Source: Aptenodytes patagonicus (taxonomy: Eukaryota; Chordata; Aves; Sphenisciformes; Spheniscidae). From it: a stretch of 64,000 bases of DNA. Shown piece by piece: positions 47,760 through 57,185 of this stretch (positions within the stretch are counted from its first letter, which is position 1; each line of letters opens with the position of its first letter). Made by a program: the position numbers and the translations under genes. The stretch spans positions 77,220,017 to 77,284,016 of the forward strand of contig NC_134949.1 of the NCBI RefSeq assembly GCF_965638725.1, given 5' to 3'. The notes under the pieces are model-generated. The model made no database searches and was not told the DNA's origin. It worked only from the letters and a program-made list of their open reading frames with translations.

Positions 47760-49950
47760 AGGGGCTCGGGAAGGTTTCCAGGTCGAGGTGGGGAGGGTTG
47801 AATTTAATTTTTTTAATATTTTTTTTTTTTTTTTTTAAATTTTTAATGCAGCTGCCGTTTGTTTTTGCCTTACAAACGGCGGTGAGAAACGCTGGTAGGC
47901 CTCAGAGGCTTGCTGGCTCAAGGCACCTCTGGCTGCGAAGGTGATTCATGGGCACGTGACGGGAGAAAACAGAACGCAAATTAAAAGTCTCTCTTTTTTG
48001 GGGGGCGTGTTTTCACTTTGTTATTTGGGCCTCGTTTATGAATTTGCATCGTAACCTAGGCTCTAAAAAGCCTTGTACAATCACCCCTATTGTGTTTATT
48101 TTTCCCCCAGCTTGCTTCGATCCGGTTTCCAGTTAAAATGCAGAAGGAAGGTGTCAGTCTGGCGTAAGAAGAACAGAGACATGAGTGCTGGTCTGTGTTT
48201 ATAGCTATTTCAGATAAATGGGTGTACTTTCTTCTCCCTGCCTTTGCCTACTGTGCTTCGGAAGGCAGCCTTTCTCCGTCAGGTTACCTAGTTTGCTGAG
48301 GTTATTTTTGTTCTGCGCATCGAGGTTCCTGTAAGTCAAAATCCATGAGATATTAAAAGTCTGTTTAGTGTTTGCCACTGTCCTAGTTGACCTCTCTGAG
48401 TGAGACCTCAGTCACTTTATTCACAGCTCAGCGTTCAAACTGCTCACCCGTGGCTTTCAGTCATAGACAAACAGTGCCCGCGAGAGGCTTGTCTCGTGCC
48501 ACGAGCCTCACTTATTCCAGGCTCAGTCCAGTATCCATCCCGCTCGTGGAAATCCAAGAAAGAACCTGTTGACTTCAATAATAGTTGTAAACCCCTTAAA
48601 AATGCGCGGTAGGTTTTGGTCTACGGCACGGTAGTTTGTGACGGCTTTTTAACAGAGGAGCACGAAGGAACCCCACATCCCAGTTTACATGAGCAGGCCA
48701 GCAAAATCCTAACCCCAACCGCACCGTCAGAAAAACACTTTTGTCAGGTTAGTTTGTATCATGGCAAAGAGAGTAGCTGTAAGTGGCAGAAGAGTCTCGC
48801 GGCATACGTGTTGCTGCCGGGTGGCTGCACCCACAGCATGGCTGACAAGCTAGCCAGAAGAAATTCCTGGAGGTCTCCAGCCCAGCTGCCCCCTCCAAGC
48901 CGGACTATGGCCGACACTAGAGCGGGTCAGCCATGGTTTCGCCTCACCGAGCCAGAAGACCCCCGAGGGCAGCGAGAGCACAGCCTCCCCGGGTGTCCCG
49001 TCCCACCCGCCTTGTGCCGCAGGCGTTTCCTGATGTCCAGCCTGGCCCTCCCACGGCCGGCTGCCAGCTGTGAGACCCCCCCAGGTAAGCAGGGGAGGTC
49101 CCTGACCGGGGAAAGGCCGACGTTGCACCCGGCGTTCAGAGACAAGGAAGAAGGGGCTTAAGTGCTGAATGACCGTCAGCTGAGTACCAGGCACGGACCG
49201 ACTGGCACAAATCGGTATTTATTCTCCAGCCCACGGGCACGCAGGACTCTTGCTGGCTCTAAGCCCGATCGTTGAGGACGCTACACTCCTGGCCTTTCAC
49301 CGCTCCCCATCCGCTAGACGCGATGCCTGCTCAGTTCAGGGCCGGAGCGGAGCCGCCGAGCGGTGGTGCTGCCTTCAGCCGGCGTCAGAGCGACTGCGGC
49401 GCAGCAAGAGCTGCGCGCTCCATGGCACACCGGCCTTCTAGTGCCGGTAACGCAGGAATTAGGTTTTTTTTTACCCTGCTGCAACCGTGAGCACGGACTG
49501 GCGTTCCTGAGAGAAATAAATGGGCTTGAAATGCCAGCCCCTCCAGATGAGCGGCACCCGTTGCCGAGCCCCCGCCGCGGCGCTCCCCGCTGGGCGCTTC
49601 CCGCAGCAGCTGGTGGGCCGAGCCCGCCTCTGCCAAAGCGCGGTGTCATTCAAAGCCAGGGCCTGCCTGGCCCCAGCCGGGCAGTTCAGCAGCTGCCAGC
49701 CACAGGCGAGAAAGCAAAAAGTGTCCGAAAGCGGCTTCCTGCGGCTCTGAAGGGGGGCGGGGCTGCCCGTGCTGCAGCCGGTGCTGCCCGCGGCCGCCCC
49801 GGCCCCGCCGCCTGACCGGAGGTGGGACCGGGCCTCCTCCTGGCCTGCAGGGGGCGCGCCAGGCCCGCCCTGTCCCACCGGAAGGAGGCCGGCGCCACGC
49901 CCGGGCCGGGCCGTGCCACGCCCCCGTCCCTCCCCCGCCCACCCAACGTC
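47760..49950. other. Interval between the divergent TM7SF3 and MED21 promoters
   Basis: About 2.2 kb with an AT-rich left part (T18 run at 47819-47836) and a GC-rich right part that grades into the MED21 CpG island. It has open frames of 181 codons (48616-49161, plus) and 150 codons (49363-49815, plus), but I recognise no protein in them and their composition suggests chance. No repeat element is recognised. Confidence 0.55.
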
Positions 49951-50360
49951 CAGGCGCCCTATTGGCTGCGCTGGTTGCTGCCGACCGGTCGGGGGGGAGC
50001 GGCGGTGCCGCCATGGCGGATCGGTTAACGCAGCTGCAGGACGCGGTGAACTCGGTGAGGCGAGCGCTGATCTCTTCTCTCCCCCGACGTCCGTCGTTCG
50101 TCTCACCGGCGGGGAGGGAAGGCCGGCGCTGGGTCGCGTCCCCTCCTGTCTCCGCGGCCTCTGCCGCTGCGCCCGGGCCCGGCCGTTGTCGGCCGTTGCG
50201 CGTGTGAGGGGGTGCGATCCCTCTCCCCGCGGTCCCCTGCCCGCAGCCCCGGGGTGCAGCCCCGAGCGCTGGCAGCCCCCGGGCAGGGGGGCGTCGCCGC
50301 TGGCCGTCACGGGCTGCGGGGGTGTGCTCCCACCTAACGCCGGGGCGCGGGTGGGCTGCT
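49560..50360 (+). promoter_or_regulatory. MED21: MED21 CpG-island promoter
   Basis: A strongly GC- and CpG-rich block around the MED21 start codon. An inverted CCAAT box (ATTGG, 49961-49965) lies 48 bp upstream of the ATG, and GCCGCCATGGCGG at the ATG fits both a strong Kozak context and a YY1-like element. There is no TATA box. The transcription start is probably near 49980-50000. Confidence 0.75.
50013..50054 (+). CDS. MED21: MED21 exon 1
   Basis: Codes residues 1-14 ([14 protein letters not shown]) with the start in a GCCGCCATGG context, an optimal Kozak match. It leaves in phase 0 at TCG|GTGAGG (GT at 50055). Confidence 0.95.
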
Positions 50361-53300
50361 GCGTGGGGTCCACCGGGATGCGAAATAAAGTTGAAATAGT
50401 TGCAGCGGTGAAATAAATTAACGATCTCTTTGCTGCTTGCAGCTCGCAGACCAGTTCTGTAATGCCATTGGAGTGTTGCAGCAGTGTGGCCCCCCAGCCT
50501 CTTTCAGCAACATTCAGACAGCAATAAACAAAGACCAGCCTGCTAATCCAACGGAAGGCAAGTCTTCCTTTCTGCATCTCCTAACAGAATGCGAACGTGT
50601 TCCGATACAGTACACTCTATAGTACAAAACCTGTACGCTATTGCATGCTGAACAAACAGTTAAGTCACAAGTTGATGTCATCTGCACTTGTTCCATGAGA
50701 TTGTGATAGCGGAAATGTAATTTTAAGTGTTAAGTAAGCATTACAATGTATTACTTACGCTGGTTTCTTTGCACAGATACAATAGCTCTACAGATATAAA
50801 CCATTTTAACAGGACTGCTGCAAGAGGTTATTAGTGAGTTGTCCGTTACTTCCACTAAGTCTTTTTAGAAAGAGCTAGTTTTATTAAATCATGTATGATT
50901 TCTCCATGTCATAAACTTTTAATTATTTGTGTTTCTCCATGTATCATCTGCTTATGTAGTTAATTAAGGAATAATGTCATGCTGAATCTCCCCATTGGCA
51001 TTTGTGGTTTTGTTGTTGGCTGTTTTGTTTTTTGGGGGGGGGTTTTGAGAGACAAGAAACTGATCTAAGACACTGAAATTAGCAAGCAAACTAAAAGTTC
51101 TCTCTGATTTGAGAATTTCAAGCTAGTATTTAAACAACTATGTTATTCTAATCCTGAATCTTTTTTTCTTCTTTTCTTTTTTTCCTCTTACCCCACCCCC
51201 CGGAGAAAATTTTACATATAGCTTGTATCAGGTTAGGTTTGTCTATTAGGATATCAGGGGAGACTGGTTTGGAGAGCAGCAATGCACTTTCTAGGACAGT
51301 TGAAGACTAGTTCTTCATTGGTCTATGGCGGTTTGCTCTCTGATACTGGAATTAGTTGGAAGGGCCAGCTGAAAGGCTTGTTTGTTTCCTCATCTTACCT
51401 GCTGCTGTCCCAGGTGCCAGCATCAGTGTGGTGCCAGGAGCTAGAGGCTTTGTTAAGGTCTTAAAATGGTAGGTCATGACTGACTTCTCTTTTGATTTGT
51501 CTTTTCCTAAAATTCTGAATACTGTGACTTCAGTAAAATCATACAGCCACGTTAGCGATGCTGATGAGGCAAAACAAAACTACCAGTTATGTCTCTTTAG
51601 ATATTTAAAGTGTTAATAAGAAGGCCTTAAAACTCTTTACAGGTAAACCCCATGGTGACCCTGAGTAAGCTTTAAATGGATATGTTGGTTTTGTTGTTTG
51701 TCTTTTTTAAGTTAAAGTCAAGTGTACCTTTGAGAATATCAATCTCTTCTACAGATTTTTGCCGTTAGAAAGTATTTTCTTCCTTGCTTATGCAAATTGT
51801 TCATGAACCAAGCAATATAAACAAATACGTAAGATCTTAAATTATAAATTGAAAAGGGCTGTTTCAATATTTTAGTGGTAGTAATGTACTTAATTCAAAT
51901 TGAATGGATGCAATTCCATATAGAAAGGTTTTGTTTCTGGCTTATGGTGCCTCTTATTAAAAGTCCATGCAGTTCTTTCGATGATACAGCAGCTAAATTA
52001 AGGTCTGTTATAAACTTCCAATCCTTTTCCCTTTCTCAGGGGCAAATTAACTTTTTCTGTGGCTGAATAGAAATTCTTTTTTTTTTTTTTTAATTAAAAA
52101 CCCTCAAATTCTTTCACTAATGATCTGTTGCTTAACATGATTTAAATAATCCATCTGTTTGAATCACTATCTTTACATCATTTCTAGTGTTCTTTTTTTT
52201 GTCTAGTGGCAGATTTCAAGGCAAGGATTGAAAAGTTAAATGAGTTTCTAGCTACTTCTCAATACTTAATGTAGTGACTAGGACACTTAACGCTGGTATT
52301 AGTAATTTCTTAACTAGCTAACTGCGATGTGAGTTCTAGCTATTTTCTCACTTGTACAAAGCCCAGCCCTATGTATAACCAGTTACCTTGTTTAATCTGG
52401 GATTGGAATCAAACTACCTTCATCTTCTAATATGGTTGAGTTCCCATCAATTGTGATACTGTTGTTTTCTTCATGTAGGAGAATTTTTAACACCTGCGTA
52501 CTTCAAGTCTGTAGAACTTTCTGTGCTGCGTATGCAGAATTGTGCTTATTTCTAATAATGTACTGAGTGGGCTGACTTTTCTTTTTTAAAGAGTACGCCC
52601 AACTGTTCGCAGCATTGATTGCACGAACTGCGAAAGATATCGATGTTCTGATAGATTCCCTGCCTAGTGAAGAATCGACAGCAGCTTTGCAGGTAAGAGT
52701 GTTCTTAATCAAAATATCAAAACATAACTGAAGGCAAACTTCTTCCTTTTTTAAAAACACATTTTTTGCTCTCTAGGCCGTGTAATCTTGAAAAATTATT
52801 TTAATATAAGCCTGAATTTTTAATGAGGGTAGCCTGTGAATACTTTATAGGCTTGGTGGAAATACTGAACTTGCATCTAGTTCTAAGTAAGATTATACAT
52901 GGTGAGAATGTTTTAAACTTAGTTTTCTGTTAGAATGTTTAAAAAAAAAAAAGTGCTTTTATCGTAACACCACAATACTGGAAACTGCTACCCCTTTTTT
53001 TTCCCCAACTGTTCAAATATTAATACAACAGATGCAACAGTACTGATGCATTGTGGAGTTTTTGTTGGTGTTTTTTTTCCCTTGGATAATCTTTCACATT
53101 CTCTCGCTCATTAGGAGCACATTTCATTTTGTAGCTGCAGAGCCAACATTTTACTGAAGCCTTTTGTTCTTCCACACTGTTTCTGGTTGTTAAAGGATTT
53201 GCAGGGTATCCTTTAAGTTCTCCAGCTCTGTCACAAAACAGTTCTTTCACTTTTCAGTAATAGGGTATCCTTCTTCGGACCAGCCAAACTCGGTGCTTTT

Positions 53301-56139
53301 GTTTCTTGCTCCTTCTCTCTTTAGACCAGAGGTACTCTAGGAAGAGCTTGGGAACAGAAAACAGCTACTGGCCAGGCAGCTATTAGCAGGTGCAGCCGGT
53401 ATCACAACCTCCATTCACTGCCTTACAGGAGCTGAACTGCTGCAAACAGTCTGTGAATCCTTTCATAATACTCAGCTGTTTCTCACTTCCAAAAAATGCC
53501 TTGGACCCACAATTCAAAGAACACCGCTGTGTTGGGGTTTGGTTTTTTGCTGTTATTTCTACAGATCTTGCCTATTAAACAGTATTTTCCTTTTTTTTTT
53601 TTTTCATTTTGACTTTTAACTGCTAGATTTACATGAAGTATTTTCTTTTTAGAATGCAACAAGGATGCAAAGAGTGCTGTTTCTCTGAGAATCCTAGAAC
53701 TGCTTTAAGATCACCTGAAGGTTTTATACCTGGGTTGATAATCTGTAACTATTCAAAGGCATTTTACAAAAGACTAATACTAGAGGTGCCTGCTGGGCCA
53801 AATAAAAATGACTTGACGGTGACATCGCATTTGGTTTTAAACTGAAGAGGTTAAATTTGGAAACATTGCTAGTCACAATAATTGCTGAACAAATTAATTG
53901 GGCCAGTTAACACCAGCATAATTTCGTGTAACTGCGTATTTAGTAGCTGAAGACTCAGCTTTCCTGCTGCAGACAAATTACAGGCTTCTTCCGTGACTGA
54001 GCAGGGTCTGATAATAGTGACAGCTGATGCAGGGAAAGCGGAGTGCTCCAGAAAGAGGAGTTGGTCATCCAGTAGGGCCACGCTTTCCTTCGAGGTGATA
54101 CTCGAACAGTTTCTTGCTCTGTTAATGCAGAATCTCGTTTCACAAGAATTTCTGATCTTTTTTGTTTGGTGTGGTTTTGAAATAAGTTAGCTTGCATTCC
54201 ATCACTTACTGATTTTAGTTTTGATTTTTATTTTCTGTTGTTTAATTTGGTGCAGTATTAAAGATTCTGACATTCTTTAAAAAAACTGTTTTGAAGGTGC
54301 TTGAAACACTCTAAAATACGCAGTATAGGTTTTGTTGAGAAGTGGTAGGTAGATACTGGGCTAATAGAGATGCACCTAGGCCGATCTATTTTTTTTTTAA
54401 ATTTTTTTCTTTTAATCCTAAGGTTGTCTTGGTATATGTTTCAAATCTGAGGCTTGTCTTAAATGATAAAAGGGGCTGCTACACTAATGCCCAACACAAT
54501 TTACCTGTTCCTTTTGAGTTCCCTTGTGGTGAAGTTAGCAGTACATATTCTGCTCAAATCTGTGGCTTACCTGCAGTCAACTATTTAACAGCTGAGACTG
54601 AAGTAATTGAGCTGGATTCTAAATGTCAAACTTTTGCCATCATTCCTTCTCTGACCCTTCCTCCAAGGGCTGTCAAGTCCTTCATGCATATATTAACCTT
54701 CACTAAAGACATCAGTGTTGCGGAACAGAAGGCGAGTATGTGGATAGAATTTACCAGTTAGTTTAAGCATGACTTCTTAAGGACCTGTATAACTGCTTTA
54801 AAAAATATAAATTTGAAACTATATTATTTTGTCTTTTCTGTTACCCAGTCTGAACAAGTTTGAGTAGTTTTAAATTTGGTAAATATTTTAAAGTATTAAA
54901 ATATTTTGAAGTTAAAATGTTTTATTTCACTAAATTTTGTCTGACTGAAAAGCAGTTTGGTTCTGAAACAAAATATTGAAGAAAAAAGGTTAAATAATAC
55001 AGTTTTGTCTGAAATATGCTATTTAACAGAAAGGTTTAAGTAAGTTGTGTTTACATCTTGCTGAGCACCTCTCCTGGTTTCAGCAGGGATAGAGTTAATT
55101 TCCTTCCTAGTAGCTGGTACAGTGCTGTGTTTTGGATTTAGGATGAGAACAAAGTTGATGACACACCGATGTTTTAGTTGTTGCTAGGTAGTGCTTACAC
55201 TAGTCAAGGACTTTTCAGCTTCCCATGCTCTACCGACTGAGAAGGCTGGAGGTGCACAAGAAGTTGGGAGGGGGCACAGCCAAATTGGTCAAAGAAACAT
55301 TCCATACCATGTGACGTCATGCTCAGTACATCAACTGGGGGAAAGCTGGCTGGGGGGGGGGGGGGGGCCACTGCTCGGGGACTGGCTGGGTATTGTTTGG
55401 CGGGTGGTGAGCAATTGTACTGTGCATCACTTGCTTTGTGTATTATTATTATTATTGTTATTGTTATTGTTGTTATTATTTTATTTCAATTATTAAACTG
55501 TTTTTATTTCAACCCACGAGTTTTCTCACTTCTACTCTTCCAATTCTCTCCCCCATCCCACCCGGGGGGGGGGCGGGGGAGAGGAGGGAGCAAACGGCTG
55601 TGTGGTACTTGGTTGCTGACTGAGGTTAAACCACGACAGCACCTTTCAGTAAGGGAGTGGGGAGGGGGATAAATACTCACTTCTCATAAAGAAAAGCTGT
55701 ACTGAGCCAAGAGTCGTAATACGAAAGAAGCTAACATCCCTGTTTGGTGGGGGTTTTGTGTTTACTCCATGTGGATATGCACTGTTTTAGACTGCAACCT
55801 ATAACGAGTTGCTTTGAAGTTGCTAGTATGTAATTCAGGGGCTAAAGACAGAATCTTTCTCTTCTCTAGGGAGCAGTGACTGTTCCACCACCATCCCTTA
55901 GTAGCAAAGTCAATTTTGTGTTATATTTGAAGATCCTTACTTTTCTCTCTTTTCTTTTAAAGGCTGCTAGTCTGTATCGATTGGAAGAAGAAAATCATGA
56001 AGCAGCTGCCCGTCTGGAAGACGTGGTTTATCGTGGGGATATGCTGCTGGAAAAGATACAGAGCGCCCTGGCAGATATCGCCCAGTCACAGCTGAAGACG
56101 AGAAGCGGTACGCATAGCCAGCCCCTTCCAGACTCGTAG
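50013..56139 (+). CDS. MED21: Mediator complex subunit 21, complete
   Basis: Four exons (50013-50054, 50443-50557, 52592-52692, 55963-56139) join to 435 nt, 144 aa plus TAG, the same length as human MED21. The protein starts [14 protein letters not shown] and ends [11 protein letters not shown]21 (SRB7 in yeast) forms a long coiled-coil heterodimer with MED7 in the middle module of Mediator, which links activators to RNA polymerase II. The C-terminal half, from about residue 85 ([20 protein letters not shown]...), has the expected heptad pattern. The first and third introns are GT-AG; the second needs a GC donor. A solo LTR sits in the third intron. TM7SF3 is the divergent neighbour. Confidence 0.97.
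50443..50557 (+). CDS. MED21: MED21 exon 2, ends at a GC donor
   Basis: A 115-nt exon coding residues 15-52 ([20 protein letters not shown]...PANPTE) plus one base of Glu53. The acceptor is TTGCAG (AG at 50441-50442). The donor reads GAAG|GCAAGT with GC at 50558-50559. No GT nearby keeps the conserved TEEYAQ junction in frame. Confidence 0.94.
52592..52692 (+). CDS. MED21: MED21 exon 3
   Basis: A 101-nt exon completing Glu53 and coding residues 54-86 ([20 protein letters not shown]...STAALQ). The acceptor follows TTTTTTAAAG (AG at 52590-52591) and the donor GTAAGA starts at 52693. Confidence 0.95.
55352..55367 (+). repeat. G16 homopolymer in the LTR
   Basis: Sixteen consecutive G follow CTGGCT inside the solo LTR. 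Its length is likely unstable and uncertain in the assembly. Confidence 0.85.
55440..55484 (+). repeat. TAT/TGT trinucleotide microsatellite in the LTR
   Basis: A run of ATT/GTT-type triplets (TATTATTATT...GTTATTGTTATT...) just before the LTR polyadenylation signal. Confidence 0.8.
55963..56139 (+). CDS. MED21: MED21 exon 4, last coding exon
   Basis: Codes residues 87-144 ([20 protein letters not shown]...THSQPLPDS) and a TAG stop at 56137-56139. The acceptor is TTTTAAAG (AG at 55961-55962). Sequence before the acceptor happens to be open in frame and should not be counted as coding. Confidence 0.96.
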   Translation, partial: AASLYRLEEENHEAAARLEDVVYRGDMLLEKIQSALADIAQSQLKTRSGTHSQPLPDS

Positions 56140-57185
56140 CGCCAGGGGGCAGCGTGCCCCTGCAGAAGTGAACTGCCGCCAAGTCCTGCGGGAAACGCAG
56201 CGCTCTGTCCACGGGGAGCTGTGACACCCAGCCCTGCTCCCGTGGGGCTCTCGAGTGCGCTGATCGTCGGTAACGTCGTCTTTTATCCCAGCTCACGCTG
56301 CAGGTTTTGTGTGAGAAACACTTCTATTGTAGAATCGGTGGTTCTGTTCTAGAATTACATGTATTGGTGTATGTTTCCTTGACTTAAAATATTAATTTCT
56401 GAGCTTTCTTTTCTGTTCATAAATATGTCTGACTTCAGTCTGATTTGTTATCTTCATCACACAGGCCTTAGTCCCTAAAGGGAATTCGGAAGGGAAAATA
56501 TATTAAGAGTATTTGTGGAATCTGCTCATTCCTACTTTCAAACTTTTATGTTCTCGGTGTATTTTTTGTAAGGCTCAAACACAGACACGCTTGAATTTGC
56601 CGGAGTTCCGCAGAGACAGTGCTAGACAACGATGTGAATACAGTGGTGGCCATCTGTTTTAATTAACAGCAATGGTAATTAAACACTTGTATTACTACTT
56701 GGCTGGTTTACCACCCTTTACAGAGCAAGTAAAAGGATAAGTAAACTCTAATGTTTGCAGAGTAAGTGTTCTTGCCATTGGCATCTCATTTTAAAACAAA
56801 AAATAATCGCAGGTATCTGATACTGGCATTTATTATTGTTTGTAATTCACAAATGGGTCTTTGGCTCCATTATTGCCACTGACACGCTTACTCTTACTTG
56901 CTCGTGCCATTCCTCTGCTTCTGCTGATACTCCACATTCTCGTGGCAACTGGTGAATGCCTCTAAAGCGGGCAGTAATGAGGAAGCATTGGATGACTGGG
57001 AAGAAATTAGCAATGAGGAAACTGAAAATAACTTATTACGTAATGTTGCTTTTCAGTGTAAGCAGTGGCTGCCACGTGAATGCTGTGATCATAAGCGGCA
57101 AGAGGCCTGTCGTCCCCAACATGCTCTAGAGAGTTTTTTGTTTGTATCTTCACACGCTGAATAAATTTTTGCCCCTTGTCTTAGG
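56140..57185 (+). other. MED21: MED21 3' UTR, right end inferred
   Basis: About 1 kb from the stop to just past the AATAAA at 57160-57165. No further coding exon is seen. Later AATAAA hexamers (57646, 58546) allow longer forms. Confidence 0.55.
57160..57165 (+). terminator. AATAAA, candidate MED21 polyadenylation signal
   Basis: A canonical hexamer about 1.0 kb after the stop, followed by a T-rich stretch (TTTTTGCCCCTTGTCTT). Alternatives lie at 57646-57651 and 58546-58551. Confidence 0.55.

Larger units (their letters stand above)
47422..47760 (-). promoter_or_regulatory. TM7SF3: TM7SF3 CpG-rich promoter and 5' UTR
   Basis: GC- and CpG-rich sequence around and upstream of the TM7SF3 start. 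On the minus strand a TATA-like ATAAAAG occurs at 47711-47705; if used, transcription would start near 47680. Between there and the ATG lie a donor-like CAG|GTGGGT (GT at 47657-47656), the inverted repeat, and an acceptor-like tract ending CCGCAG (AG at 47497-47496). The 5' UTR may thus contain a 162-bp intron (47657-47496) that would remove the hairpin. The transcript structure is inferred. Confidence 0.6.
55071..55638 (+). mobile_element. Solo LTR of an avian endogenous retrovirus, inside MED21 intron 3
   Basis: From TGGTTTCAGCAGGGATAGAG (55075) to the end AACCACGACA (55638) the sequence matches, from memory, a common bird ERV LTR. Shared blocks are the GGATAGAGTTAATTTCCTTC start, GGTGCACAAGAAGTTGGGAG, a perfect CRE palindrome TGACGTCA (55312-55319), the ATTAAACTG polyadenylation region, and CAACCCACGAGTTTTCTCAC. 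The element has the same orientation as MED21. No internal retroviral genes flank it, so it is a solo LTR. GCACCT occurs just before (55065-55070) and just after (55639-55644), a possible 6-bp target duplication if four bases CTCC belong to the element. A G16 run and a TAT/TGT repeat occupy its middle. Confidence 0.85.

Noticed and set aside
49471-50577. A 368-codon minus-strand open frame and a 215-codon plus frame around the MED21 start
   Set aside because: Same composition effect in the MED21 CpG island. The minus-strand frame runs across MED21 exons 1 and 2 and has no recognisable domain.
51550-51665. Possible C/D box snoRNA in MED21 intron 2 (CTGATGA near 51560 and CTGA at 51661)
   Set aside because: The C box is imperfect, the boxes are about 100 nt apart, and I see no convincing terminal stem.
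54342-54761. A 139-codon open frame in MED21 intron 3
   Set aside because: No recognisable domain and no fitting splice sites; including it would break the MED21 frame between exons 3 and 4.
56952-57164. A 70-codon open frame rich in Glu and Asn after MED21
   Set aside because: It lies in the MED21 3' UTR, has no splice-site context, and resembles no known protein.
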